Below the pieces are notes generated by a model. The model worked only from the letters and a program-made list of their open reading frames with translations, ran no database searches and was not told the origin of the DNA. DNA of 64,000 nucleotides from Pelagerythrobacter sp041912895 (lineage in GTDB: Bacteria > Pseudomonadota > Alphaproteobacteria > Sphingomonadales > Sphingomonadaceae), in assembly GCF_041912895.1 (NCBI RefSeq), contig NZ_JAYSGI010000001.1, positions 1,302,001 through 1,366,000 on the forward strand, in the 5' to 3' direction. The translations under genes and the position numbers were made by a program. Shown here one piece after another: positions 41,863 through 50,368 of the stretch; within the stretch, counting starts at the first letter, position 1; every line of letters begins with the position of its first letter.

Positions 41863-43743
41863 TCAGTTGAAAAACACGACCCGGCCGCCGGCGCTTTCGT
41901 GCGCGGTGCCGGCGTCGATCGGTTCGTTGGAAAGCGCGTGCATGATCGCCCAGGCGATGTCGGCATGGCCGATTTGCCCGTTACGCTTGGCGATGTAAGT
42001 GACGCCCTTCTGGCTGCCGGTCAGCGCCGGGCGTATCGCCATGAAGGCCTGCATCACGTCCGTCCAACCGGCATCGAATTCGATCCGGCCGGCGCGGAAG
42101 ACGTTCTGCGCCTTGTGGACCAGCGCCGCCTTGCTCGCGAGCGAATATTCGATCTTGCGCGCCATCGCGAACCAGCGGCTCACCAGCTCCCACACCGCCA
42201 GGCCGTGCCCGGTGGTGTCGATCGCGATATCGGTCACGCGGTAGCGTTCGGCCACGCGCTCGATCGCATCGGCCTGCCCCTGGAAGTCGAGCCCGTTGAG
42301 GCGATACTTCTCCAGCACGCGGAACTTGCCCTTGCCCGCCTGCTCGGGCGGCGCGACCACCGCCAGCGCGGCATCGTCGCGGCCCTGCTTGTTGGGATCG
42401 TAGCCGAGCCACACCGGCAGGTCGCCGAACGGCCGCCCGCCCGCCACCTCGATCAGCGCGGGCTTGAAGTCGCGCCATTTGAGGAAGCTGTCGACGCGGG
42501 CCGGGGCGATGCGGCTCCACGGGAAGCTGCTCTCGCTGTCGTCCACGTCCTCGCATTCGAAGAGGTTGCGGAATTCCTCCTCCGAATACTCGAGCCGCAG
42601 CTCGTCGACGTCGACCAGCTTGCCCAGCCCCTGCGCGGCCGCGTCGTGGATCGTGAGCGTCTGCTGCCAGCTGCCATCGGGCATGATCGCCCCGCCGCGC
42701 AGATTGCGCAGCGACAGGTCGAACGGCTTCTGCTCGCCCTTCTTGCGGCCCTTGTTCCATTCCTCGCCCGACCAGAAGCCGTAGGACTGGTGCGTCTTGC
42801 TCGATGCGCTCGAGAAATAGGTCTTCCGGTAGATCGTGTGCGTCGCCATCGCGCTCGCCACGCGGCTCAGCTCGAGGAAATTGTCGACCCAGGCGAATTC
42901 GTCGAAATAGAAATCGCCGCTCTCGCCCTGGGCGGTGCTGCTGTTGGTCGACATCGGGTAGAGGCCGACCGCATCAAGATCGAACCCTTCTCCGGCGTCG
43001 TCCACGAGCCCGCCGAAGTCGAGCATGATGATCTTGCCCTTGAGCTCGACGCCGGTCACCCGGCGCACCCAGCTCACGATCTCGCGCCGGAACTTGAGCG
43101 CCTGCCGCTCCGAGGCGGACAGGAATATCTGGTTGCGCGGCTGATCGCCGTTCAGCACGTCCTCGGCGATCTTGCACACCGCCTCGCGGGCGAAATACCA
43201 GGTCGCGCCGACCTGCCGGCTCTTGCGGATTTTCCGCGTCCGCTGGTGCCGCTGCGACCACCAGTGCTCCTGATATGCGAAATTCTTGTCGTGGAAATCG
43301 TCGAGCAGCGCCTGCCACTGTTCGCGGGTCAGGCAGTTCTTGCGCTTTTCGGCGCGCTTGGCCTGCGCGGCATCGTCGTTGCGCTTCGCCAGCTTCGGGT
43401 TGAGGTCGCTTTCCTTGCCGGTCCCGTCGAACTTGCGGATCCGCGCGCCGCGTTCGAGCTGGCGCATCAGGAAATCGACGCGCTTCATGTCGCCCTCGGT
43501 GAAAGGTTCCTTGTCGAGCAGCGTGGCGATCTTCGCTTCGATCCGGTCCTCGACCACCGCGATCGGCGCGGCATCGTCCCACGCATCGCGGCGCTTCCAG
43601 CTCGCGACGGTCGGATATTTCTCGCCCAGCTCGGCGGCGATCTGCGTTAGCGTCCAGCCCCGGAAATAGAGCGAGCGCGCCTGGCGCCGCGCGGCGGCGG
43701 CGGCAAGCTGGCTCTCGTCCGGTTCCGGGGTCTCGGTGTGCAT
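41863..43743 (-). CDS. P: Terminase large subunit, ATPase (P2 gpP-like)
   Basis: 626 residues from the ATG at 43743. An N-terminal helix-turn-helix (about 25-55, FRGWTLTQIAAELGEKYPTV) precedes the motor: Walker A variant KSRQVGATW (174-182), Walker B DFYFDEFAW (near 280), and a nuclease-like C-terminal half with WLGYDPNKQGRDDAALAVV and DTTGHGLAVWELV. It packages DNA into the prohead with gpM and the portal. The start codon sits inside a perfect 9-bp inverted repeat, and a dyad element lies 58 nt upstream. Confidence 0.95.
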   Translation of the reverse strand: MHTETPEPDESQLAAAAARRQARSLYFRGWTLTQIAAELGEKYPTVASWKRRDAWDDAAPIAVVEDRIEAKIATLLDKEPFTEGDMKRVDFLMRQLERGARIRKFDGTGKESDLNPKLAKRNDDAAQAKRAEKRKNCLTREQWQALLDDFHDKNFAYQEHWWSQRHQRTRKIRKSRQVGATWYFAREAVCKIAEDVLNGDQPRNQIFLSASERQALKFRREIVSWVRRVTGVELKGKIIMLDFGGLVDDAGEGFDLDAVGLYPMSTNSSTAQGESGDFYFDEFAWVDNFLELSRVASAMATHTIYRKTYFSSASSKTHQSYGFWSGEEWNKGRKKGEQKPFDLSLRNLRGGAIMPDGSWQQTLTIHDAAAQGLGKLVDVDELRLEYSEEEFRNLFECEDVDDSESSFPWSRIAPARVDSFLKWRDFKPALIEVAGGRPFGDLPVWLGYDPNKQGRDDAALAVVAPPEQAGKGKFRVLEKYRLNGLDFQGQADAIERVAERYRVTDIAIDTTGHGLAVWELVSRWFAMARKIEYSLASKAALVHKAQNVFRAGRIEFDAGWTDVMQAFMAIRPALTGSQKGVTYIAKRNGQIGHADIAWAIMHALSNEPIDAGTAHESAGGRVVFFN

Positions 43744-43758
43744 GGCCCTGCCATGCAC
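43738..43758. promoter_or_regulatory. Perfect inverted repeat over the terminase start codon
   Basis: GTGCATGGC (43738-43746), spacer CCT, GCCATGCAC (43750-43758). The ATG of gene P lies inside the left arm. As RNA it would hide the start codon in a hairpin; as DNA it could be an operator. Confidence 0.5.
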
Positions 43759-43792
43759 CGCCGCGCGGGCCCGCTGGCTATCGGCCCGCAAA

Positions 43793-43809
43793 GTGAAACC
43801 GGCTTCCAC
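43793..43809. promoter_or_regulatory. Dyad late-promoter element, copy 1 (P/O divergent region)
   Basis: GTGAAACCGGCTTCCAC, approximate dyad GTGnAAnC-n-GnTTnCAC, centred at 43801: 58 nt from the gene P start on the minus strand and 116 nt from gene O. Nineteen bases starting here are identical at 48766-48784. P2 late promoters carry a similar short dyad (TGT-N12-ACA) bound by Ogr. Confidence 0.6.
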
Positions 43810-43916
43810 CTTTCGCGCGCGTTGCGTTGAGGCCGGTTCGTCTGCCCCAAGGCACCCGACAGCCCTCGAGCAGCAACGCGACGGGGCAGACTGGAATTCG
43901 CGACGGGAGCCTTTTG

Positions 43917-44789
43917 ATGAAGACCAAGCCCTTCCTACTCGCCACCGCCGGCAGCACGATCGACGGTCGGGTGATCGACGAGAAGATGCTCGACGAGATG
44001 GCCAAGGGTTACGACCCGAAGACCTACGGCGCGCGCCTCAACATCGAGCATATCCGGGGGATCAGCGGCCAGGCGCCGTTCCGCGCCTATGGCGACGTGC
44101 TCGAGCTGTCGATCGCCGACGTCGAGGTGAATTTCCACGGCAAGAGCGAAAAGCGCAAAGGCCTCTACGGCGTGTTCGACGTGACCGACGAGGCAAAAGA
44201 GCTCAACGCCCAGGGTCAGAAGGTCTATCCCTCGATCGAGATCGAGCCCAACTTCGGCGGCAAGGGCAGTGCCTACCTGATGGGCGTCGCGCTGACCGAT
44301 TCCCCCGCTTCGATCGCGACCGAACGGCTCGCCTTCAACCGCAGCCTGCCCGGCGCGATCACGCTCACCCGCGACGCCGAGGGCCAGCCCGCAGGCCCGG
44401 GCAAGCTGGAATTCGCCGACGCCTCCGATCCCGGCGGAGAGAGCTTCCTCACCAAGCTCGGCACGATGCTCGACGGGTTCGCGGCGAAGTTCGGCGCTGC
44501 GAGCGAAAAGGACGGTGCCAAGCCTGCCGCGCCGCAGGGCGCAAAGCCCGAGGGCGAGGATGCCGGCACTGTGTTCGACTTCTCGCAGATGCGCCCGCTG
44601 TTCGAGCAATTCGGCCAGACGTTCGAGACCTCGATCGAAGGCCTGCGCACGGGCATTCGCGAGGAGATCGACCAGCTCTCGATCAAGATCAAGCGGGTCG
44701 AGGACGCTGCCGAGGCCAAGCCGACCGGCAATCACCGCAGCCGCCCGCCGGCCGATGGCGGCGCGCTCGATTACTCCAAGGTCTTCTGA
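43917..44789 (+). CDS. O: Capsid scaffolding protein/protease (P2 gpO-like)
   Basis: 290 residues from the ATG at 43917 (CGGGAGC upstream). The N-terminal self-cleaving protease has Asp16 (STIDGR), His45 (LNIEHIRG) and Ser106 (YPSIEIE), spaced like Asp19, His48 and Ser107 of P2. The C-terminal third is a helical scaffold with a coiled-coil-like stretch (about 235-275). It guides capsid assembly and trims capsid proteins. First gene of the rightward capsid operon, divergent from P. Confidence 0.94.
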   Translation: MKTKPFLLATAGSTIDGRVIDEKMLDEMAKGYDPKTYGARLNIEHIRGISGQAPFRAYGDVLELSIADVEVNFHGKSEKRKGLYGVFDVTDEAKELNAQGQKVYPSIEIEPNFGGKGSAYLMGVALTDSPASIATERLAFNRSLPGAITLTRDAEGQPAGPGKLEFADASDPGGESFLTKLGTMLDGFAAKFGAASEKDGAKPAAPQGAKPEGEDAGTVFDFSQMRPLFEQFGQTFETSIEGLRTGIREEIDQLSIKIKRVEDAAEAKPTGNHRSRPPADGGALDYSKVF

Positions 44790-44863
44790 CCCGCCCTGCC
44801 CGAACAGCCCGCCCCGCAACCCTCTCCCGCCCCGCGACCAGTCAAACCTAGGGATCGACCGCC

Positions 44864-45955
44864 ATGAACTACCATCTTTCCGATCGCGGCCGCCGGGCGC
44901 TCGACGGGCTCTACAGTGCCATCGGCAACATCAACGGCGTCGCCAACGTTCACCGCAAGTTCGCGCTCGATCCGACTTCGGAACAGCGCCTCGAGGACAT
45001 GCAGCGCGAGGAGATCGCCTTCCTCGAGCGGATCAACATCATCCCGGTGCGCGACCTGATCGGGCAGGTGATCGGCCTCGGCGTCGAGGATTTCATCGCC
45101 AAGCGTACGAGCGAAGCCAACCTGCCGCGCAAGCCCGAGTATCCGGGCAAGCTCGACGATCGCGAATACCGGCTCTACGACACCGAGTTCGACACCAAGC
45201 TGCCGTGGCAGATCATCGACGCCTGGTCGAAGTTCCCCGATTTCGCGCAGCGCTATTCGCGGCAGGTCGCGATCTCGATCGGTCTCTCGCGGATCTCGAT
45301 CGGTTGGCACGGCGTGACCGCCGCGGCGCAGAGCAACCCGGTCGCCAACCCCAACGGCGAGGACATGAACATCGGGTGGCTGCAGAAGCTGCGCCTCGAG
45401 CGGCCCGATCACGTCATGGGCCGCGCGCTGGATGGCGGCACCGGCACCGCCACCGGCGCCGCCGCCCCGGTTTACATCGGCAAGAACGCCGCGATCGCCG
45501 ATGGCGACTACAAGAACCTCGACGCGCTCGCCTACGACCTGATCGCCGGCCTGCCGAGCTGGGCGCGCAGTTCGACCGAGCACGTCGTGATCGTGAGCCA
45601 GGACCTGGTCGACGAGAAGTACTTCCCGATGATCAACCGGCCGCTGTCGGACACGATCGACGGCGGGCGCGCGATCAGCGACCAGGTGACGTACGACATC
45701 GTGAAGTCGGCCAAGCAGCTCGGCGGGCGCCCGGCCGTCGTGGTGCCGAAGTTCCCCGACGGCACGATGGCGGTCACCCCGCTGTCGAACCTGTCGATCT
45801 ACTACCAGGAAGGTTCGCGCCGCCGCTACATCCGCGACGAGCCCGAGAACAAGGCCAGCCTGGTCGACTACAACTCGGTCAACGAGGGCTACGTGCTCGA
45901 ATCGACCGACTTTATGGCGATGGCCGAGAACATCACGTTCGGCGACCGCGAATAA
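44864..45955 (+). CDS. N: Major capsid protein (P2 gpN-like)
   Basis: 363 residues, close to the 357 of P2 gpN. Motifs common to the family: YHLSDRGRRALDGLYSAIGN at the start, DIGWLQ-like EDMNIGWLQKLRLERP, and AVVVPKFPDGTMAVTPLSNLSIY-type text near the end (PDGTMAVTPLSNLSIYYQ). HK97-fold shell protein, cleaved by gpO. The Shine-Dalgarno region is weak (TAGGGATCGACCGCC). It lies 74 nt after O. Confidence 0.95.
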   Translation: MNYHLSDRGRRALDGLYSAIGNINGVANVHRKFALDPTSEQRLEDMQREEIAFLERINIIPVRDLIGQVIGLGVEDFIAKRTSEANLPRKPEYPGKLDDREYRLYDTEFDTKLPWQIIDAWSKFPDFAQRYSRQVAISIGLSRISIGWHGVTAAAQSNPVANPNGEDMNIGWLQKLRLERPDHVMGRALDGGTGTATGAAAPVYIGKNAAIADGDYKNLDALAYDLIAGLPSWARSSTEHVVIVSQDLVDEKYFPMINRPLSDTIDGGRAISDQVTYDIVKSAKQLGGRPAVVVPKFPDGTMAVTPLSNLSIYYQEGSRRRYIRDEPENKASLVDYNSVNEGYVLESTDFMAMAENITFGDRE

Positions 45956-46067
45956 TACCCCCCGAGAGCGAGGAAACCGAAGCTGGCGTGAGGGCCGGCG
46001 ACGGTGGAGCCCCGGATCCGGCGGAGGACCTCACAGATCCCGCCACCACTTCAGGAGAGCCTCCGCG

Positions 46068-46811
46068 ATGGTAAGCCCGTTCCGCCGTCACCAGCAGAAA
46101 GCCCGCGCCGTCCTCGCGGGCAGCAAGGCCGCGCCCCAGACCAGCGCCGCGCCCCCGGCCCCGGCCGAGGACAGCCCCGCCGGGCAGGAATACGCCGGTC
46201 TGCGCGCCGCGCTGCACGACAACCTTCGCTCGCTGGCCGACATCGCCAGCCACGAGCAGCGGCAGCCCAAGAAAGCCGAGTTCGCGAAGACCTTCGCGCC
46301 GTGGATCGAGGGCGTGATCGAAGCGAACGCGCCGGTGCAGGATGAAATCCTCGTCACCAACATGATCTGGGCGATCGACTACGGCGATCTCGACTACGCG
46401 CTGCGCCTCGGCCGGTTCGCCATCGAACACAACCTCGCGATGCCCGAGCAGTACAGCCGCTCGGTCGCGTGCTTCATCGCCGAGGAGATCGCGGAGATCG
46501 CGCTGAAGGATGAAGACGCCGTGCGCCACGACCAGCTGGGCGACGTGCTGCAGCTGACCGCGCAGGCCGACATGCCCGACCAGGCGAAAGCCAAGCTGTT
46601 CAAGGCGCTCGGCCGCAGTTGGGCCCGGCGGGCGGAGGATTTCGACGCCACCGCCGACAACGCTCCCGCTGGCGGCGCGAAGGCCTATGCCGGCGAGGCG
46701 GAAGAGATGTTCCACCGCGCGCTCAAGCTCGACGAGAAGTCGGGCGTGAAGACCGACATCAAGCAGATCGAGAAGCTGCTGAAGGCGCTCGGCGACGCCG
46801 AGGACAGTTGA
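46068..46811 (+). CDS. M: Terminase small subunit, endonuclease (P2 gpM-like)
   Basis: 247 residues; AGGAGA precedes the ATG at 46068. Family text includes FRRHQQKARAVLAG, LRSLADIASHEQRQPKKAEF, and VTNMIWAIDYGDLDYALRLG. gpM recognises and cuts the cos site and partners gpP. The internal linker (about 20-45) is Ala/Pro-rich. Confidence 0.93.
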   Translation: MVSPFRRHQQKARAVLAGSKAAPQTSAAPPAPAEDSPAGQEYAGLRAALHDNLRSLADIASHEQRQPKKAEFAKTFAPWIEGVIEANAPVQDEILVTNMIWAIDYGDLDYALRLGRFAIEHNLAMPEQYSRSVACFIAEEIAEIALKDEDAVRHDQLGDVLQLTAQADMPDQAKAKLFKALGRSWARRAEDFDATADNAPAGGAKAYAGEAEEMFHRALKLDEKSGVKTDIKQIEKLLKALGDAEDS

Positions 46812-46835
46812 CGCAAGAGATCGCCCACGGCGCTC

Positions 46836-46900
46836 GGGGGGCGGACGGAACGGCTTGCCGGGTCGCATGGCCCGCGCCGGTCGCGCCGTCCCCACCCCCC
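46836..46900. other. Long intergenic hairpin between M and L
   Basis: GGGGGG (46836-46841) and GGACGG (46843-46848) can pair with CCCCCC (46895-46900) and CCGTCC (46886-46891), giving a long interrupted stem. No T-run follows, and the next gene begins 37 nt later with its own ribosome site. It may act in mRNA processing or stability. Confidence 0.35.
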
Positions 46901-46936
46901 GTAAACCGCACCCGGGCAGCGTAAGAGGGAAACCAG

Positions 46937-47425
46937 ATGGCCGGCCTCATCGCTCCGCCCGACAATGCCGATCCCGCAGACGCCGTGGTCTTCGCCGATG
47001 GCTGGTTTCCGGACATCCCGCTCGCGCTCGTGCGCGACAGGTTCCGGCTCGGCGACAATGTCGTCACCACGCCCCGCCTCGTTTCGGCCATCGAGGGCGC
47101 GATGATCTCCGCCTTCCGCGCGCTCGCGCTGTGGCGGGCGGAGCGGATCGTCGCGGGTGCGGCCACTTTCGACCTGGTGACGTTGGCCCGCCTCAACGAC
47201 AGGAACATGGCCGAGGTGCTGTGGGAGCGGATCATCGGCAACTTCGCCGCCGCCGAGCTGGCCGACACGCACCGCGATGTCAGCGCCACCGATGACGGGC
47301 TCGATCGCGCGGAGGAGAAGTCCGAGACCGCCGACGACTACCGCCGCCTCGCATACCACGCGATCGCCGATCTCCAGTCGCTCGGCGGCGAGCCCGCGCC
47401 CCGCAACCGGGTGGCGCTGGTATGA
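46937..47425 (+). CDS. L: Head completion/stabilisation protein (P2 gpL-like)
   Basis: 162 residues. AGAGGGAA lies before the ATG. Central text FPDIPLALVRDRFRLGDNVVT and a mostly helical body with a basic end (DDYRRLAYHAIADL) fit the family. It closes the filled head and forms part of the connector. Position between M and X is as in P2. Two repeat hairpins follow immediately. Confidence 0.9.
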   Translation: MAGLIAPPDNADPADAVVFADGWFPDIPLALVRDRFRLGDNVVTTPRLVSAIEGAMISAFRALALWRAERIVAGAATFDLVTLARLNDRNMAEVLWERIIGNFAAAELADTHRDVSATDDGLDRAEEKSETADDYRRLAYHAIADLQSLGGEPAPRNRVALV

Positions 47426-47429
47426 TCCC

Positions 47430-47455
47430 GCGCTCAAGCAGCGGAGCGGTAGCGC
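47430..47455 (+). repeat. CTCAAG hairpin, copy A
   Basis: Stem GCGCT/AGCGC (47430-47434 with 47451-47455) around the 16-nt loop CAAGCAGCGGAGCGGT. First of five related hairpins whose loops are nearly identical while the stems differ. Confidence 0.7.
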
Positions 47456-47466
47456 AGAAGGCAACT

Positions 47467-47490
47467 CGCTCAAGCAGCGAAGCGATAGCG
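47467..47490 (+). repeat. CTCAAG hairpin, copy B
   Basis: Stem CGCT/AGCG (47467-47470 with 47487-47490), loop CAAGCAGCGAAGCGAT. It ends 2 nt before the gene X start codon, where a ribosome site would be expected. Confidence 0.7.
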
Positions 47491-47492
47491 CA

Positions 47493-47702
47493 ATGAAGGC
47501 TACCGTGCGTGAGGGTGAGACCGTCGACGAGGTCTGCTGGCGCGTGCTCGGCCGGACGCAGGCGGTGACCGAGCAGGTGCTCGCGCGCAATCCCGGCCTC
47601 GCCGACCGTGGCGCGGCGCTCCCCGGCGGTCTCGAGATCGATCTCCCCGAACCGGCGCAGGCTGCACCCGCGCGCCGTGAAACGGTGAAGCTGTGGGATT
47701 GA
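47493..47702 (+). CDS. X: Tail protein X (LysM-like baseplate hub component)
   Basis: 69 residues. MKATVREGETVDEVCWRVLG and VLARNPGLADRGAALPGG are the standard gpX/LysM-like core (repeating GETVDEVCWR... NPGLA). P2 gpX is 67 residues. The ATG at 47493 has no Shine-Dalgarno site; hairpin copy B ends just before it. Hairpins C and D lie between its stop and gene R. Expected to sit in the tail tip/hub region. Confidence 0.9.
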   Translation: MKATVREGETVDEVCWRVLGRTQAVTEQVLARNPGLADRGAALPGGLEIDLPEPAQAAPARRETVKLWD

Positions 47703-47706
47703 CCAT

Positions 47707-47732
47707 GACCTCAAGCAGCGCAGCGGTAGGTC
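47707..47732 (+). repeat. CTCAAG hairpin, copy C
   Basis: Stem GACCT/AGGTC (47707-47711 with 47728-47732), loop CAAGCAGCGCAGCGGT. The stem sequence differs from copies A and B but stays fully paired. Confidence 0.7.
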
Positions 47733-47739
47733 GGAACAC

Positions 47740-47765
47740 GGCCTCAAGTAGCGCAGCGATAGGCC
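47740..47765 (+). repeat. CTCAAG hairpin, copy D
   Basis: Stem GGCCT/AGGCC (47740-47744 with 47761-47765), loop CAAGTAGCGCAGCGAT. AAAAGGA follows, 16 nt after which gene R starts at 47782. Confidence 0.7.
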
Positions 47766-47781
47766 AGAAAAGGACCGTCTG

Positions 47782-48273
47782 ATGCAGAAGACGCAATCTC
47801 TTCGACGGGCACTCTCCGCCGCGCTGCCCGAGCTCAAGCGCGATCCGGATCGGCTGAAGGTGTGGATCGAGAACGGCGCGGGGCAAAGCCGCGAGACCGC
47901 GACCCTCTCGTTCGGCTTCCGCTATCGCCTCAACGTGCTGTGCGTCGATATGAGCACCGATATCGCGGTGCTGGCGCTCGCGCTCTTCCGCTGGCTCCGC
48001 GTCAACCAGGTCGATCTGCTCGCGCCCGGCACCGATGGCTTCGCGTTCGACGTCGACGTGCTCGACAACGGGCTGTCCGATATCCTTTTCCAGCTCGACC
48101 TCACCGAAAACGTCTCGGTCGGCCCGCGCGAGGATGGCGGCTACGATCTCGCCTATCTCGCCGAACCCGATCCGATGTTCGCCGACGAGCTGCCCCCGGC
48201 GGGACTGCCCGAGACACCGCTGCTTGCCGAAGTGCGAACCGACGCGCGGCCCGCGCCGCTGCCAGACGACTGA
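47782..48273 (+). CDS. R: Tail completion protein R
   Basis: 163 residues, like P2 gpR (155). MQKTQSLRRALSAALPELKR at the start and GFRYRLNVLCVDMSTDIAVL and DLTENVSV in the middle match the family. It acts at the end of tail assembly, near the head-tail joint. AAAGGA precedes the ATG at a fair distance. Followed by gene S after 10 nt. Confidence 0.91.
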   Translation: MQKTQSLRRALSAALPELKRDPDRLKVWIENGAGQSRETATLSFGFRYRLNVLCVDMSTDIAVLALALFRWLRVNQVDLLAPGTDGFAFDVDVLDNGLSDILFQLDLTENVSVGPREDGGYDLAYLAEPDPMFADELPPAGLPETPLLAEVRTDARPAPLPDD

Positions 48274-48283
48274 GTCCGGACGA

Positions 48284-48769
48284 ATGAGCTACGACAGCGA
48301 CGCCCTCGCCGGGTTCGACGAGTGGTTCGGCAGAATCCTCGCCGGTCTTTCTCCGGGCAAGCGCAAGCGCGCGGCAGTAAAGCTCGGCCAGGCGCTACGG
48401 CGATCGAACCTCAAGCGGATCACCGCCAATGTCGAGCCCGATGGCAAGCCGATGGAAGCGCGCAAGCCCCGCCGCGATCGGCGCGGCCGGCTGAAGAAGA
48501 AGCGCGGCGGCAAGATGTTCCGCGAATTGCGCTATGCGCGGCGCTGGCGGATCGACGCGCGAACCGACAGTGTCGAGCTTTCGCCGAAAGCGGGGGCGAA
48601 CGTCGCCGCGATCCACCACTTCGGCAAGCTCGGCACTGTCGGCAAGGGCCGCGATGGCAAGCCGATCAAGTACAAGTATCCGGCCCGCCGTTTGCTCGGC
48701 TTCGACGACGAAGATCGGCGCGCCGCGCTCGACGTCGCCGCCGAGCTGCTCGATCCCGGCGCTGGGTGA
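48284..48769 (+). CDS. S: Virion morphogenesis/tail completion protein S
   Basis: 161 residues. GPS-family text: FDEWFGRILAGLSPGKRKRA, a basic middle (RKPRRDRRGRLKKKRGGKMF) and AIHHFGKLG, YPARRLLGFDDEDR. It works with gpR in tail completion. The ATG at 48284 is 10 nt after R; TCCGGACGA gives a weak ribosome site. The dyad element copy 2 overlaps its last codon. Confidence 0.91.
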   Translation: MSYDSDALAGFDEWFGRILAGLSPGKRKRAAVKLGQALRRSNLKRITANVEPDGKPMEARKPRRDRRGRLKKKRGGKMFRELRYARRWRIDARTDSVELSPKAGANVAAIHHFGKLGTVGKGRDGKPIKYKYPARRLLGFDDEDRRAALDVAAELLDPGAG

Positions 48770-48782
48770 AACCGGCTTCCAC
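48766..48782. promoter_or_regulatory. Dyad late-promoter element, copy 2 (before J)
   Basis: GTGAAACCGGCTTCCAC, identical to copy 1. Centre 48774, exactly 57 nt upstream of the gene J start codon. CGCGCG occurs about 25 nt before the ATG here, and 24-26 nt before the ATG for P and W as well. Confidence 0.6.
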
Positions 48783-48830
48783 CTGCCAGCGCCCTTCACG
48801 CAACACGCGCGGGCGAGGCACGGGTGAGCC

Positions 48831-49733
48831 ATGTCCGGCACCATCGCCACCTCCACAGCGGTCGATCTTTCGCGCCTGCCGCCGCCCGACGTCGTCGAAG
48901 CGCTCGATTACGAGACGATCCTCGCCGACAAGAAGGCGCGGCTTGCCGCTGCGATCCCCGAATTCGACGCGCTGCTGGAGAGCGACCCGGCGATCAAGCT
49001 GCTCGAAATCTGCGCCTTCGACGAACTGCTGCTTCGCCAGCGGGTGAACGACGGCGCGCGCGCCGTGCTGCTCGCCTACGCGATCGGGGCCGACCTCGAC
49101 AATATCGCGGCGCTGTTCGGCGTAACGCGCCGGACCATTCTCCCGGCCGATCCCCAGACCGGCGCGGCGGCGATCCTCGAGGCCGACGCCGATCTTCGCC
49201 GCAGGGTTCTGCTGGCGCCCGATTCCTATTCGGTGGCGGGTCCGGCCAGCGCCTACGTGTTTCACGCACTGAGCGCGCACGGCGACTTGCGAGACGCCGC
49301 CGCGACCAGCCCAGCGCCGGGCGAAGTCGTCGTTTCGCTGCTCTCGCGAACGGGCGACGGGACCGCGCCGCCGGCGGTGGTCGAGGCGGTCGCCGCCGTC
49401 CTGAACGATGACGGCATCCGCCCGTTGACCGACGCTGTCAGCGTCCGCTCGGCCGGGATCGTCAACTTCGCCATCGACGCACGGCTGACGCTCTACCCCG
49501 GCCCCGACGCCCAGCTTATCCTCGCCACCGCCAATCGCGCGCTCGCCGACCTGCTGGCGTCGCAGAAGCGCATCGGCCGGGATATCACCCGATCGGCGCT
49601 CTTCGCGGCGCTGCATGTCGCCGGCGTGCAAAAGGTCGAGCTCGTCTCGCCCGCGGCGGACGTGGTCATCGGCGGGACCGACGCGGCGAACGCCGCCCCG
49701 ATCGCGGTCACCATCGCGGGCGTATCCGAATGA
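48831..49733 (+). CDS. J: Baseplate assembly protein J (wedge)
   Basis: 300 residues, as P2 gpJ (302). DLSRLPPPDVVEALDYETIL and LLEICAFDELLLRQRVNDGARAVLLAYA-type text (ICAFDELLLRQRVNDGARA) are family hallmarks. Edge-of-baseplate wedge component. In P2, W precedes J; here J directly follows S and W is 9 kb away. Stop overlaps the start of I (ATGA). Confidence 0.95.
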   Translation: MSGTIATSTAVDLSRLPPPDVVEALDYETILADKKARLAAAIPEFDALLESDPAIKLLEICAFDELLLRQRVNDGARAVLLAYAIGADLDNIAALFGVTRRTILPADPQTGAAAILEADADLRRRVLLAPDSYSVAGPASAYVFHALSAHGDLRDAAATSPAPGEVVVSLLSRTGDGTAPPAVVEAVAAVLNDDGIRPLTDAVSVRSAGIVNFAIDARLTLYPGPDAQLILATANRALADLLASQKRIGRDITRSALFAALHVAGVQKVELVSPAADVVIGGTDAANAAPIAVTIAGVSE

Positions 49734-50368
49734 GCCTGCTCCCGCCCAACGCGACCCGGTTGGAGCGCGCGGTCGAGCAGGCCGGCGCAGGCCTGGCCGA
49801 CGTGCCCGTGCCGCTGCGGCATCTGTGGAATCCCGCGACCTGCCCCGTCACGCTGCTGCCCTGGCTCGCCTGGGGAGTGTCGATCGATTTCTGGGATCCG
49901 GCGTGGAGCGAAGCGGAGAAGCGCTCGGCCATCGCCGGGGCGATCGAGCTGCAGCGCCGCAAGGGCACCCGCGCGAGCCTGCGCGCCGTGCTCGACCGGT
50001 TCGACCCGATGATCGAGATCGTCGAGTGGTTCGAGGATAGCGACTATCTCGACCCGCACACCTTCCGCCTCGAGCTGCCGCTGACGACGCGCAGCGACGT
50101 CGAATACGATACCGCGCTGGTAACCGCGCTGCTGCGCGACATCGCCGCGGTGAAGCCGCTTCGCTCGCACATGATCGCGGTCCACCGCATGCGTGGCCAG
50201 GCCCGTGCCGGCCTGCTCAGCGGCGGCACGCTGCTGGGATCGGTGCGTATCGATGCGCCGGCCGACACCGCCGCGGCTCTCGACCCCTACTGGAACACGC
50301 TGCTGCAGACCGAACAGGGCGAACCGCTCGAATTCGGTCCGGACGTCGGCGTGCTGGAGCACGTCTGA
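49730..50368 (+). CDS. I: Phage tail protein I (baseplate)
   Basis: 212 residues. SLLPPNATRLERAVEQA, VPLRHLWNPATCPVTLLPWLAWGVSID-type core (LWNPATCPVTLLPWLAWG) and RKGTRASLRAVLD are typical of the tail_P2_I family. It joins the baseplate wedge with J and holds the fibre. Coupled to J by a 4-nt overlap and to H by TGATG. Confidence 0.94.
   Translation: MSLLPPNATRLERAVEQAGAGLADVPVPLRHLWNPATCPVTLLPWLAWGVSIDFWDPAWSEAEKRSAIAGAIELQRRKGTRASLRAVLDRFDPMIEIVEWFEDSDYLDPHTFRLELPLTTRSDVEYDTALVTALLRDIAAVKPLRSHMIAVHRMRGQARAGLLSGGTLLGSVRIDAPADTAAALDPYWNTLLQTEQGEPLEFGPDVGVLEHV

Noticed and set aside
47430..47765. CRISPR array, because of several similar units in tandem
   Set aside because: Units are only 24-26 nt with stems of differing sequence, spacers of 7-11 nt within pairs, and no cas genes.
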